64,000 nucleotides of DNA from AP-15 sp963724435 (GTDB taxonomy: Bacteria > Pseudomonadota > Alphaproteobacteria > ATCC43930 > CGMCC-115725): positions 434,001 through 498,000 of the forward strand of contig CAVRUN010000005.1 of NCBI GenBank assembly GCA_963724435.1, read 5' to 3'. Both the position numbers and the translations under genes were made by a program. Positions 9,473 to 18,743 of the stretch are shown piece after piece. The number at the start of each line of letters is the position of its first letter. Positions within the stretch are counted from its first letter, which is position 1. The notes beneath the pieces were generated by a model. That model was not told the DNA's origin. It was given only the letters and a program-made list of their open reading frames with translations, and ran no database searches.

Positions 9473-9893
9473 CGCTCGCTCCTCCGCATTTCCCTGGCTG
9501 CCCTATTCGTGGACGCGATCACCCGCAGGGGTCAAGCTCCCTGGGCTTCTTTAGGAAGCCGATATCGTCTGAGCTGGCTTGCGCGAATCACAAGGTCGTC
9601 GCGTCAATGTCGTCGGCGAGATCCGTGATTCCGACATCCCGTCCGGCAGCAGCACTTGGCTGAGGTCAGCGTTGCTCGCTCGTCGAATAGGAAGCAGGCA
9701 GCGGCGGCGCGGTGCGGCTCGGTGCAATAGAGTGGCGTGACGGCCAGCCGGCAGCGCGGCATCTCGAAGGGGCAGCGACGGGCGAATTCGCGGTGTTGCG
9801 GCGGTGGAAATAGCGATCAGAGATTGTACTTTGTTCTTCTGTTCTGCATGGTGCCGATGACGCTCGACACGAAACGTCGCCAGGAGGTGTGGG
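9473..9893. other. Intergenic region between divergent genes
   Basis: No supported gene. Open frames on the minus strand (9551-9994, 9666-10193) are arginine-rich antisense readings. The segment should hold the promoters of the divergent LLM gene and the 9894 gene. Confidence 0.4.
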
Positions 9894-10343
9894 ATGGACG
9901 ATCTGAGATTTGCCGATGTCATCCAGCAGGAGCGGGAGCGCCTCAATCGCGAACGCGATGAGATCTCCAAGGCGCTGCAGGATTTGGAAATCAAGCTCGC
10001 TGAGATCGGCCGCGAGCTTGCGGCGATCGATGCCTATCAGGCGGTAAAAACCGGGAAGCCGACAGCACCTGCTCGACAGGCTCCTGGGGCGGGAAGAACC
10101 AGGGCGCCGATCAAGCAATTGTCTGCCGAACCCCGCCCTCGTCCCCAGGGTGGAACGAGGCGGGAAGCCCTGATCCAGGTCATCGGAGAACAACCGAACG
10201 GCCTCAGCCGCGGTGAAATCTTTGAGCGTATGGGGCTCAAAGGAAACAAATCTGCGGAGAAGTCGGTGTCCAATGCCCTGACGGCGCTCACCAAGAGTAA
10301 CCGGGTCTTCCGCAGAGAGGGGAAATACGTCATCGGCGGGTGA
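9894..10343 (+). CDS. Hypothetical protein: coiled coil plus winged-helix-like C-terminus
   Basis: 149 residues, no named family recognised. Residues about 8-45 form a charged coiled-coil (QQERERLNRERDEISKALQD, then EIKLAEIGRELAAID). After a Pro/Ala/Arg linker, residues about 90-149 look like a winged-helix or MarR-like module of the type in which a product of about 60 residues carries a helix-turn-helix (REALIQVIGEQPNGLSRGEI, ALTALTKSNRVFRREGKYVI; a beta-wing with a gly end). This points to a small DNA-binding or chromatin-associated protein. The start ATG 9894 has AGGAGGTGTGGG just upstream, a strong site. Confidence 0.7.
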   Translation: MDDLRFADVIQQERERLNRERDEISKALQDLEIKLAEIGRELAAIDAYQAVKTGKPTAPARQAPGAGRTRAPIKQLSAEPRPRPQGGTRREALIQVIGEQPNGLSRGEIFERMGLKGNKSAEKSVSNALTALTKSNRVFRREGKYVIGG

Positions 10344-10534
10344 GGGTATGCGCTAGCTAGCGGCACTGTGGTCTACGGGACGAAGAGACTGCTGCAGTGC
10401 CCTGGTTGGGCAGGGGATAAGACAATCGCACCGCCGCGCGGGATGCACTGGTCCGGCGGAAGCTCGACCCTTTGCTCGATTGTTTCACCGGCGAACTCCG
10501 GCTAGTGAGGGCGCGAGCAAGTGATCGCGGCGCT

Positions 10535-11305
10535 CTATTCGGCCGCTTCCCGGACGGGCGACAAAGTTCGATTGCTTCCGGTCGGCAGATCGAACAAATC
10601 TGCGGGCAGCTGTCTGAAATAATCGAGGATCTCAGCGGTTGCGATGACGTCGGCGTACTTGGCGTGCATATCGCACAGACTGATGGCGTGGCTCGCCTCG
10701 CTGCGGTCGAAGCAGCCTTCCTCAGCCAGGATCACGCGATAGTTGAGGCTGAACGCATCGACCACGGTGGCGCGCACGCAGCCCGAGGTGGTCGTGCCCA
10801 CGACAATCACGCTGTCGCAACCTAGCAGCGTTAGGTAGGAGGCAAGGTTCGTGCCAAAGAAGCCCGACGGCTTCTGCTTTCGGATCACGATGTCCCGTGG
10901 GCCGGGTGCAATCATCGCGACGATCTCGTTACCGTCGATGCTCACATCACCCGCGCCGCTGGCTTCCTCGCCGCGCGTGCTCTTCCAGCGCCAGCTCCCA
11001 GCGTCCCAATTGTCCGGCCGCCGCTCCCCGGTCGTGTAAACCATCGGCAGGCCCTTGGCGTGCGCGGCGTCGGTCAGCGCCTTGATATAGTCGAGCGCCA
11101 CCCAAGCGTCCTCGCCGCATGAGGTACGCCAGCGCTTGATCGAGTCGAGGATCGGTTCCGGCCGCTCGCCGCAAAACGCCCAGTTGACGTCGATGACGAG
11201 CACCGCCGGCCGTTTGCCAAAGCCCGCGCGGGCGCCAAACACGCCAGCGGCAAATACCGCCTTGTCGCGTTCGGTCAGAAACTTGTCCCAGATCCGTTCG
11301 GTCAT
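10535..11305 (-). CDS. Isochorismatase-family cysteine hydrolase (N-carbamoylsarcosine amidase-like)
   Basis: Cysteine hydrolase with the isochorismatase fold. The triad is visible: Asp in AVLVIDVNWAF, Lys in VIRKQKPSGFFGTNL, and Cys in TTTSGCVRATVVDAFSLNY. The EEGCFDRSEASHAISLCDMHAKYADV block is typical of N-carbamoylsarcosine amidohydrolase-like and maleamate amidohydrolase-like members. 256 residues, a normal length. It precedes the class II aldolase gene's 3' side; both are on the minus strand but 170 bp apart. The start ATG 11305 has GGGAGCG upstream. It likely hydrolyses a small amide or carbamoyl compound. Confidence 0.85.
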   Translation of the reverse strand: MTERIWDKFLTERDKAVFAAGVFGARAGFGKRPAVLVIDVNWAFCGERPEPILDSIKRWRTSCGEDAWVALDYIKALTDAAHAKGLPMVYTTGERRPDNWDAGSWRWKSTRGEEASGAGDVSIDGNEIVAMIAPGPRDIVIRKQKPSGFFGTNLASYLTLLGCDSVIVVGTTTSGCVRATVVDAFSLNYRVILAEEGCFDRSEASHAISLCDMHAKYADVIATAEILDYFRQLPADLFDLPTGSNRTLSPVREAAE

Positions 11306-11474
11306 AGATATCGCTCCCGGTTCTCGTTGGTCACTAGGTCGCGCGGTCGCTAGGGGTCAGGGGCTCCGAAAGCGAGCCGGTTCACCCTTTATTGAATGGC
11401 AGAATAGCGCACACGCGGTCAACGCACCCATTGTCCCGAACGTGGTCAGCTTATGCTTGCAAGAAAGCCGAAGG

Positions 11475-12221
11475 TTAACCACGCTCGCGGAGCGCCTGAG
11501 CCTTCCATAACTCCCACGGTCGGCCGATCTGTTCGCTGTTGGTCAGGGCCGCGGCTTTCGCCTCCTCCTCGTTCAGAAATACGACCTCGCCCTGTCCGAG
11601 CCGCAGCGCCTCGCTTTCGAGCCGGGCATTGACCTCGGTGTAGACGGCGCGGAAGACCGCCTCCTTGATGGATTTCCCGACCACCACGTTGCCATGGCCG
11701 CGCATCAACGCCACCGGTGCATTGCCGAGCGTCTTGGCCAAAGCCCTGCCAAGTTTGGGGCTGCGGATCAACATGTCGGTGGCTGAACCGCCTGCGTCGC
11801 GGATCTCGAATACCGGCACCCCGGCGCCGAGAAACCCGCCAAGATGAAAGATCGGCCTCAGTGCGACGCCGACGACGCCAAAAGGGATAACCGCCGGCGA
11901 GTGGCTGTGCACGACCGCTTGTACCTCCGGCCGCGTCCGGTAGATCTCGCCGTGGATAAAGCGCTCGAGGTAGCCGGTGCGGCCACGCCCATCGACTGCG
12001 TTGCTGTCGAGGTCGAATTGCATAATATCGCCAGCGGTGACAAGCGCGGGCGCCATGCTCCGGGCCAACAAGAAACGGCCCGGATCCTTATTATCCCGAA
12101 CGCTAACATGACCAAACCCGTCGAGCACGCCTTGATCGGCGAGGATGCGATTGGCGGCAACGAGATCGTCGATCAATTCCGCATCGGTCGAACTCGCCGA
12201 TTGTGTCGAGGTTGCCAGCAT
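11475..12221 (-). CDS. Class II aldolase/adducin family protein
   Basis: Zinc-dependent class II aldolase or decarboxylase fold. The phosphate/metal segment is GHVSVRDN; Zn ligands are VVHSHSPAV and ALMRGHGNVVVG, where the paired His residues are standard; an acidic catalytic residue is not placed with certainty. 248 residues, a normal length. Related proteins act on hydroxy acids, keto acids or sugar phosphates; residues fit the group that lacks a fuculose-phosphate pocket. Upstream GGGAGCGGGGCG serves ATG 12221. Neighbours are an amidase-type hydrolase and a MetE-like gene remnant; a shared catabolic pathway is only a guess. Confidence 0.85.
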   Translation of the reverse strand: MLATSTQSASSTDAELIDDLVAANRILADQGVLDGFGHVSVRDNKDPGRFLLARSMAPALVTAGDIMQFDLDSNAVDGRGRTGYLERFIHGEIYRTRPEVQAVVHSHSPAVIPFGVVGVALRPIFHLGGFLGAGVPVFEIRDAGGSATDMLIRSPKLGRALAKTLGNAPVALMRGHGNVVVGKSIKEAVFRAVYTEVNARLESEALRLGQGEVVFLNEEEAKAAALTNSEQIGRPWELWKAQALRERG

Positions 12222-12284
12222 CGCCCCGCTCCCTGTCTAAATCACTACTGGTCGCTAGCCGCGAATCAAGCGATCTGGAAAACC

Positions 12285-13974
12285 CTAGACGGCTGCGCTC
12301 GCCAGTGCCAGCGAGTAGCGGGGGTCGGCGGCGAGGCACTGGGCCTCCGGTAGACCGAGCTCGTTTCGCACGACATTTGTGCCGAGGACCATCGCGACCA
12401 TCTTGTATTGGGCGTGGCGGCGGCTCATGCCCTCGCGGCCCATGCCGCAATCGGAAGAGATGACCAGGCGCCCGGGCGGGATATGGCGCAACGCCTCGCG
12501 GATCAAGTCAGCGACTTGGTCGGGGCGCTCGATCTGCAATGTACGATGATCGATGACCCCAATAACGACCTTTTTGTCGGTTATGATTTTGCCTATTGCA
12601 GGAAGATCGCTAGTCCCGGACGAACAGGTCTCGAAAGTGATCGCGTCGGCATCGACTTCGTTCAGTGCCGACAGCGTCGGCTGATAACTCTGCACGTCGC
12701 GGAAAATTCGCTGTTGCGCCGGGTTGCCCCAACAAGTGTGGCACCACACCTCGGTCTTGCCACGCAGTCCCTTGACCGTATTGTCGAATAATTTTACGAG
12801 ATCGGCAGTCTCAAGCCGGCCAAATGGTTTGCCGCGGGCCGGGACCATGTGGATCTGGGGCTCTTCGAGCTGGATGACCGGGCATCCGGCATCGGCCAGC
12901 GAATTGAGTTCCTTATTGAGCGCTTGGTAGACTCCGCAGGTTGGTGACGTTGAAGCGGCTGTCGGTCCCTTGAGGAGTGGCCTCGACGCGGGCGATGACG
13001 CGGCGCTCGACATTCCAGCTTTTGGCGGCATAGCGGAAATCGCCATAGCGGCGTACCTTTTCCTCTTCGTCTGTGAGACGACCCAAGGCGGCGTCCTCGG
13101 TGAGCGGGCTGACCTGCCGCAACAGCACCGGGTTACCAGCAGAGGCCGAAGATGTAGCCGACCTGCTGACGCTCGCACCACGCCATGGCCTTGGGCCGGC
13201 CGTAATGGCTGTCGCCGCGCACGACGATCTCGACCGCCGGCCAGCGAGCGCGGATGCGGCCAATGACATGGCGCAGCACCAGCGCCACCTCGGTCCCGTC
13301 AGGCGTCTTCCGGGCGCAGGATGACAGCGACGGGTTTGCCGGTCGTCGCCTCGTAAATGTGGATCGGCAGAAAGCAGCGGCTGTCGTAGTGCGCATTGAA
13401 GAGCGCGAGATGCTGGCGGCTGTGAACCGCTAAATGCCCAACACCGCTCGACGGGATCTTTGTAGTAATCATCAGCAACCGCCGCCGCGAGAAGCTCGGG
13501 TAGTATCGTGCCGAATTTGATGGGTTTATTGGTCAGTCGCTGCGCTGTCTTCCACATTGCCGCGTATTGCAGATTGCCAGGGCCAAGCGGCCCGACTATG
13601 CGAGGCAGAACGCGGGCCTCAAGTTGATCGTGCAGAATCTGGCCGCGCGCTGGTGAGGCTGCAGCAACGGCGGGCGGGGTCAGCTGGGCTTTTTCTGAAA
13701 AGCCGGCCATGTGGGTGAGGGGATAGCTCTGCCAGCTAAAGCCGCCGATCTCTTCGTCGTAATGTGCGTCACCGTCGGTGCAGATATCGAGTCCGGCGAC
13801 TTCCTGCGCGCGCAGGTGGGTGGATACGGCGTCTTCGTATTGCTCCCGCCAGCGCGCATTGACCATTGCTTCGAGAAAGCTCCGACTCCCAATAGCGGCG
13901 GTATGCCAAGCCGGCCGTGGCAGAGAGCCGATGATTGAGGTCGGCAGCAGAATGCTCGCTGATGCCTTGTACAT
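12285..13974 (-). pseudogene. MetE-like methyltransferase (UROD/MetE family) split by an IS1380 fragment
   Basis: Cobalamin-independent methionine-synthase-like, single-domain protein. The 5' part (13974 to about 13438) reads PTSIIGSLPRPAWHT, ICTDGDAHYDEEIGGFSW and GTILPELLAAAVADDYYKD. The 3' part (about 12937 to 12285) resumes with YQALNKELNSLADAGCPVIQ, EEPQIHM, WCHTCWGNPAQQ, VDADAITFETC, VIGVIDHRTLQIE and ISSDCGMG, holding the zinc ligands His, Cys, Glu and Cys of the family. The two parts would join cleanly around residue 190. Between them lies 500 bp of decayed transposase. Such single-domain relatives usually demethylate or metabolise a thioether or methyl compound. Non-functional here. 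Confidence 0.85.
12938..13437 (-). mobile_element. Decayed internal fragment of an IS1380-family transposase
   Basis: Read on the minus strand, three frames are needed: HLALFNAHYDSRCFLPIHIY, then IRARWPAVEIVVRGDSHYGR with RPKAMAWCERQQVGYIFGL, then GDFRYAAKSWNVERRVIARV. These are the central DDE core of IS1380 transposases. No termini, N-terminus or C-terminus are present. It sits cleanly inside the MetE-like gene. Confidence 0.82.
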
Positions 13975-14210
13975 TTGTCCCTCTCTTGGCTATCCCGCTT
14001 GGTCAGGTCCCTCTTTTCCAAAAGGGCAGCCTCAGCTGCCGTCAAACCTCGGCGTGAGCGGTATTCACCTGAGGCATCTTTTGCCATCCGCCCTTCGGCT
14101 TGACAACTAGCTTGACGAACCTCATGCTTAGACTCCGATTGGACTCAAACGTGGATTCAGCCGGGGTCAGACAAGCCGCAGAAACACGGGAATCAGGACG
14201 CGGCAAAGGC

Positions 14211-14285
14211 GGGCGCGTAGCTCAGCGGGAGAGCACACCCTTCACACGGGTGGGGTCACAGGTTCAATCCCTGTCGCGCCCACCA
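14211..14285 (+). tRNA. tRNA-Val (anticodon CAC)
   Basis: Full cloverleaf: acceptor GGGCGCG pairs with CGCGCCC; D arm GCTC/GAGC; anticodon stem CACCC/GGGTG with loop TTCACAC, giving anticodon CAC; T arm ACAGG/CCTGT with loop TTCAATC. The 3' CCA is encoded (14283-14285). 75 nt including CCA. Confidence 0.97.
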
Positions 14286-14429
14286 GCCATTTCAAAAGAG
14301 TTAGGCGGGCTGTGGCCAGGGTTTAGCTGCAGAGTGACAGCATAACCGGGAACTTGCCGCGGTTTGGCACCGTATGACACCGATGTTTCCGCCACGGTCG
14401 GCAGGATCGCGCCTGCACTAGGGATGCGC

Positions 14430-14930
14430 TGAAAAGAAGCAGACGCCACGCGACAAGTTTTGGGCGAGATGGAGCGGGTGATGCCGTGTTCGCGGTTGGT
14501 GGCACGACTGCCGTCCTCGCCAAGGCAAGGATTATCGCCACGCCGGCGTCGACTAAGAACACAGCCCGCGACCTGGAAATGCACCAGACCAAAAAGGGTA
14601 ACCAGTGGCATTTCGGGATGAAGGCGCACATCGGGGTGGATGTCGCCTCGGGGGTGGTTCACACGCTCACCGGCATCGCCGCCAACAAAGCGGACATCAA
14701 CCAGACCGCGGCCCTGCTGCATGCCAGGAGGCGGTCTTCGCCGATGCCGGCTATAAGCGGCCGGAACTTAACGACCGCGAGGTCTCCGCTGCCTGCGCGG
14801 GGGCAGGCTCTGTTCCGGCTTAAGAAGCTACGCTACCGCGGACTGCCGAGAACACCGCGCACTGCACAGCCTGCTCGCCCTCGCCAATCTAGTGATCGTC
14901 AAAACCCTGCTTGCGCAATTACAGATGTGG
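14430..14930 (+). pseudogene. Decayed IS5-group (InsH-like) transposase fragment
   Basis: Related to the elements at 45231 and 58383. A short N-terminal piece (DKFWAEMERVMPC type, near 14449) is joined after an internal deletion to the core with DLEMHQTKKGNQWHFGMKAH and HIGVDVASGVVHTLTG. A C-terminal piece LKKLRYRGL-type follows in another frame. It carries a decayed copy of the 23 bp hairpin insertion (14787-14809) at the same point as in the other two copies. Terminal repeats are not seen. It lies 150 bp downstream of tRNA-Val. Confidence 0.85.
14787..14809 (-). repeat. Hairpin mini-element, decayed copy (in IS5 remnant)
   Basis: Read on the minus strand it begins with the AGCCTGC head of the mini-element and ends in a stem that no longer pairs well. 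Same insertion point, before CTGTTCC, as the copies at 46178 and 58672, so inherited with the IS rather than inserted separately. Confidence 0.7.
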
Positions 14931-15117
14931 CGGTGTCGCGCGCGGACCCAACCACCCAAACGCGAACAATGTAAACAGAACTGCATGACCTCGAATTCTG
15001 CCAAACCCCTAGAGCCGCATCAGCGGTGCCGCTTTCGGAACAGCCTCCACCCTCAGCAGACGCCGGCTTTGTTCAGTGTTTCCCTAAAAGTGCCTGGGCT
15101 TCTGACGCCCAATCTGG

Positions 15118-16383
15118 TCAGCTCAAAGCCGCCAACATTTCCGCTGTCACCAAGGTGATGCCGCCATCGGTACGGTAAAAGCGCTTGGCGTCGAGTTTGG
15201 GATCCTCGCCGATCACGATCCCCTCGTTGATTTGGCAACCGCGATCGACCACGACCTTGGTCAGCCGCGCATGACGCCCGATGTTGACATCGGGCAGCAG
15301 CACAGCCTCATGCGTCTTGGCAAAAGAATTGACCCGGCAATTGGAAAACATCAGTGAGCGCCGAACCGTGGCGCCCGACACGATACAGCCGCCCGACACC
15401 ATCGAATCAACGGCCATCCCGCGGCGATCATTATCATCGAACACGAACTTTGCTGGTGGCAGTTGCTGCTGATAGGTCCAGATCGGCCAGTTCGAATCGT
15501 AAATGTCGAGTGAGGGGGTTGGTGTTACGAGATCGATATTGGCCGCCCAATAGGCATCGATCGTACCGACATCGCGCCAATAGGCCTCCGCCTCGAACGT
15601 TGTCTTGACGCAGCTTTCCTCAAATGAGTGGGCAACCGCCTCGCCACGGCTCACCAGCCTCGGAATGATGTCCTTGCCGAAATCGTGGCTCGATGTCGGA
15701 TCGCAATGATCGCGTTCGAGTTCGGAATAAAGAAAGTCGGCAGTGAATACATAGACCCCCATGCTCGCCAGTGCCCGGTCGGGTTTGCCCGCCATCGCCG
15801 GAGGCCGGCGTGGTTTTTCCTGGAAATCGAGGATGCGCATCGACCGGTCTACCGCCATTACCCCGAAATCCGATGCTTCTTCGAGCGGCACTTCGATACA
15901 GGCGACTGTGCAATCGGCGCCTTTCGCGACGTGGTCTGCCAACATAAACGAGTAATCCATTTTGTAGATATGGTCGCCAGCGAGTACCACAAAGTACTTC
16001 GGGCCAGCGGCGCGGAAGATGTCGAAATTCTGGTACACTGCGTCTGCGGTGCCGCGATACCAAGTCGCTTCGTCGAGGCGCTGTTGCGCCGGCAGCAGGT
16101 CGAGAAATTCTCCCAATTCCGGTCGCAGAAACGACCAGCCCATCTGCAGATGGCGCAGCAGGCTGTGAGCTTTGTACTGGGTCAGGACCGCAATTCGGCG
16201 CACCCCGGAATTGAGACAGTTCGATAATGCAAAATCGATAATCCGAAACTTGCCGCCAAAAAACACCGCCGGCTTGGCGCGCCGGTCGGTCAGTTGCTTC
16301 AATCGACTGCCGCGGCCGCCGGCGAGAATGAGACCGAGCGCCTGTCGCGCCAGCCTTTGTTGGATGCGTGCGTCGGACAGCAT
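15118..16383 (-). CDS. glgC: Glucose-1-phosphate adenylyltransferase (ADP-glucose pyrophosphorylase)
   Basis: Makes ADP-glucose from ATP and glucose-1-phosphate, the committed step of glycogen synthesis. The nucleotide-binding start LGLILAGGRGSRLKQLTDRR, PAVFFGGKFRIIDFALSN, the substrate-binding WYRGTADAVYQN, VVLAGDHIYKMDY, and FQEKP with SMGVYVF are all GlgC signatures. A C-terminal beta-helix follows (GATVRRSLMFSNCRVNS). 421 residues, full length. Start ATG 16383 has GAGGGAGA upstream. No glgA, glgB or glgX nearby in this window, so the pathway genes are elsewhere. Confidence 0.96.
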   Translation of the reverse strand: MLSDARIQQRLARQALGLILAGGRGSRLKQLTDRRAKPAVFFGGKFRIIDFALSNCLNSGVRRIAVLTQYKAHSLLRHLQMGWSFLRPELGEFLDLLPAQQRLDEATWYRGTADAVYQNFDIFRAAGPKYFVVLAGDHIYKMDYSFMLADHVAKGADCTVACIEVPLEEASDFGVMAVDRSMRILDFQEKPRRPPAMAGKPDRALASMGVYVFTADFLYSELERDHCDPTSSHDFGKDIIPRLVSRGEAVAHSFEESCVKTTFEAEAYWRDVGTIDAYWAANIDLVTPTPSLDIYDSNWPIWTYQQQLPPAKFVFDDNDRRGMAVDSMVSGGCIVSGATVRRSLMFSNCRVNSFAKTHEAVLLPDVNIGRHARLTKVVVDRGCQINEGIVIGEDPKLDAKRFYRTDGGITLVTAEMLAALS

Positions 16384-16591
16384 GCTGATCTCCCTCGGCG
16401 GCGCCGCGGCAGAGCGCGGCTCTCACATTGTGACGCTTGAGCGTGAATGGTGGATAATGATTTTGACGGCACCGGCTTGACCGCCGCACATAAATGCCTG
16501 GCGGCCTGATTGGAATGTATGCGGCGGGTTAACCAAAGTCCGGCTTCTGAAGTTCCAAGACATCGCCAAAAATCAACAACTTGCCCTTCGA

Positions 16592-17653
16592 CTATCCGGC
16601 CTCCGCAACAGCGTCCTCGAACGCAACAAGCGTTTTTTCGATGGCTTCGCGCGGCAAGTCGCGAGTGATGAAGACCATGCGCGTGCGGTGGTCGTCGCTC
16701 GGCCATTGCGGCAGCAGCACCGGCGGATGAAACAGATGCTGTACGCCGTGGATGACAACCGGCTCGTCGGGGCGATCGCTGAGCGCCACGATCGCCTTCA
16801 GCCGCAACAGATCGTCGCCGCGCATGGTTGCCAGCGCATCGAGCCAAGTCGACAATGCCGCCCATGAGATCGGCTGCTCGCGGGTGATGCAAAAAGCGCG
16901 GATGCGGTCGTCGTGGCGGTTCACGTCGAGCGCCTCGTGATCGTGGTCGTGCGCGTGCTCTTCGGCAAAGGCCTCATCGCGCAGCCAGCGCTGGACGTCG
17001 ACGCTCTTGCTCTGCGGATCGTAGAAGCCGAGGTTGAACAGCAATGCCGGATCGACCTCGCCATGCGCCACCGGCAAAATCGGCGCGCTGGGGTTTAGCA
17101 TCGCAAGCCGCGCCTTCAGCGAGGCGAGGGCATTCGCCTCAGCGAGATCGGTCTTGCTCAGCAACAGCCGGTCGGCGACCGCCGCCTGCTTTAGCGCTTC
17201 GGGCTGCAGGTCGAGGGTGCCGGCGCCGTTGACGGCATCGACCGTCGTTACGACACCGTCGAGCGAATAGCGGGCGGCAACCAGCGGGTCCGAGATCAAC
17301 GTGTGCAGGATCGGCGCCGGGTCGGCGAGACCGGTGGTCTCTATGACGACGCGAGCAAAGTGCGGCACCTTGCCATTGGCGCGGCCGACAAAAAGGTTCA
17401 GCAGAGTATCGGCGATATCGCCGCGCACCGTGCAGCACAGGCATCCGCTGTTCAGCAGGACGATATCGTCGGTGGCGCTTTCGACCAGCAAATGATCGAT
17501 GCCGATCTCGCCGAATTCGTTGACGATAACCGCAGTCTCGGCCATTCCGGGTTGCTTCAGGATATGGTTGAGCACCGTCGTCTTGCCGCTGCCGAGAAAC
17601 CCGGTTAGCAACGTCACGGGAATAAGCGGCGAGGATTCGGTCGAGTTCATCAC
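16592..17653 (-). CDS. CobW/COG0523-family GTPase (probable metallochaperone)
   Basis: G3E-family P-loop GTPase. Walker A is TLLTGFLGSGKTTVLNH, the metal-binding CxCC is NSGCLCCTVRGD, the switch segment is VIETTGLADPAPIL, and LLLSKTDLAE is the base-recognition motif. A His/Asp-rich loop EEHAHDHDHEALDVNRHDD lies near residue 240, typical of zinc or cobalt chaperones. The C-terminal CobW_C domain is present (AFCITREQPISW, VIHGVQHLFHPP). 353 residues, full length. No zinc transporter or Zur-box gene is adjacent, so the metal is not settled. Start ATG 17653 (or 17650). Confidence 0.92.
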   Translation of the reverse strand: MMNSTESSPLIPVTLLTGFLGSGKTTVLNHILKQPGMAETAVIVNEFGEIGIDHLLVESATDDIVLLNSGCLCCTVRGDIADTLLNLFVGRANGKVPHFARVVIETTGLADPAPILHTLISDPLVAARYSLDGVVTTVDAVNGAGTLDLQPEALKQAAVADRLLLSKTDLAEANALASLKARLAMLNPSAPILPVAHGEVDPALLFNLGFYDPQSKSVDVQRWLRDEAFAEEHAHDHDHEALDVNRHDDRIRAFCITREQPISWAALSTWLDALATMRGDDLLRLKAIVALSDRPDEPVVIHGVQHLFHPPVLLPQWPSDDHRTRMVFITRDLPREAIEKTLVAFEDAVAEAG

Positions 17654-17734
17654 GAGAGCCGGCTCCGCTTCAGTGCTGGGCGATTGTCGTTCAAATCGCC
17701 GATGGGGTCGAGCGCGCCGCGCGCTAAAGATCGT

Positions 17735-18674
17735 TTAGCTGATCCTCAGCGCCTGCCGGCCATGTCCTGCCCGGATCGAGATCCGGTCGAAATCGGCGAC
17801 CACCCGCGCGCGGGGGAACGTCTTAGCGGCTTCGGCCAAAATTTCTTCGGCCGGATAGCGCCCCGAAATATGCTGCAGCAACAGCTCCCCCACCTCGGCA
17901 TTGCGCGCCAGCGATGCCGCCGCGGCGGCGGTCAAATGCCCGTGCGAGCGGGCCAGTGCCGCATCGCTCTCGAGATAGGTCGCCTCGATCACCAAGGCAT
18001 CGGCGCCCTGCGCCTGCGGGGTCAGTTCAGCGATCTCCTCGACATCGCCGATCACGCACGAGTTTGGCGCCGATACCGGGCGGCCCTTGCACCATGTCGG
18101 GGGTGATGACGCGGCTGTCAGCTAGGGTCACCGGCCGCCCTTCGGCCAGTTCGCGACGCTCGGGCCCGTCGGGCACACCAAGCGCGGCGAGCCGCTCGGG
18201 CAACAATGGGGACCGCGAGTCCTCGGCAAAACGATAGCCGAGGCTTTGGGTGCCGCGGTGCTGGACCGCGAAGGCGTCGAGCCGCCAACCCGGCCATGAC
18301 TGCACCCGTCCCGGCTCGACCGCGTGCAGTCGATAACCGGCGCTCGGCTCTCGGCCAACAGTCAGCGCCAGATAATGACCGACATACCCAATCGTCTCGG
18401 CGCTGCCGACGATCTCGATTGGCTGTTCGATGCCGTAAAGCGCGCGCGTGGCGACGAGCCCCGGCAACCCGCCGATATGGTCGAGATGCGCATGGGTCAG
18501 CAGGACATGACGCAGCCCACGAAAGCCCAGCCGGGCGCGCATCAGCTGGCGCTGAGTTCCCTCGCCGCAATCGACCAGAAATCGATCGGGCCCGTGTCCG
18601 ACATACAATGCCGGCGAGCCGCGCTCGGCCGATGGCACAGCCGCGGAAGTTCCGAGAAAGACGAGATCAAACAT
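17735..18674 (-). pseudogene. rnz: Ribonuclease Z (ElaC-type MBL-fold), single frameshift
   Basis: MBL-fold tRNA 3' processing enzyme type. The first frame (18674-18027) has FLGTSAAVPSAERGSPALYV, FLVDCGEGTQRQLM, LLTHAHLDHIGGLPGL with the HxHxDH metal motif, and PDMVQGPPGIGAKLV. The natural continuation IGDVEEIAELTPQAQGADAL, VIEATYLESDAALA and GHLTAAAAASLA, containing the remaining metal residues, lies in the other frame and stops at 17735. The switch occurs close to 18055, in the codons before IGDV. Combined length of about 310 fits the family. A one-base indel or sequence error. No other rnz is visible here. Confidence 0.87.
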
Positions 18675-18743
18675 GGCTGCTCAATTGCCGGCGGATGATA
18701 ACCTGCTCTGGGCAAATTCGGCGGCCCAATCTCAGGCTCGATC

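Noticed and set aside
9551..10193. Minus-strand frames antisense to the 9894 gene
   Set aside because: Arg/Ser-rich shadow reading; the plus-strand gene has a strong RBS and a domain pattern.
13680..14087. Minus-strand frame overlapping the MetE-like 5' end
   Set aside because: It is a shadow of the MetE-like frame, which has the clear family motifs.
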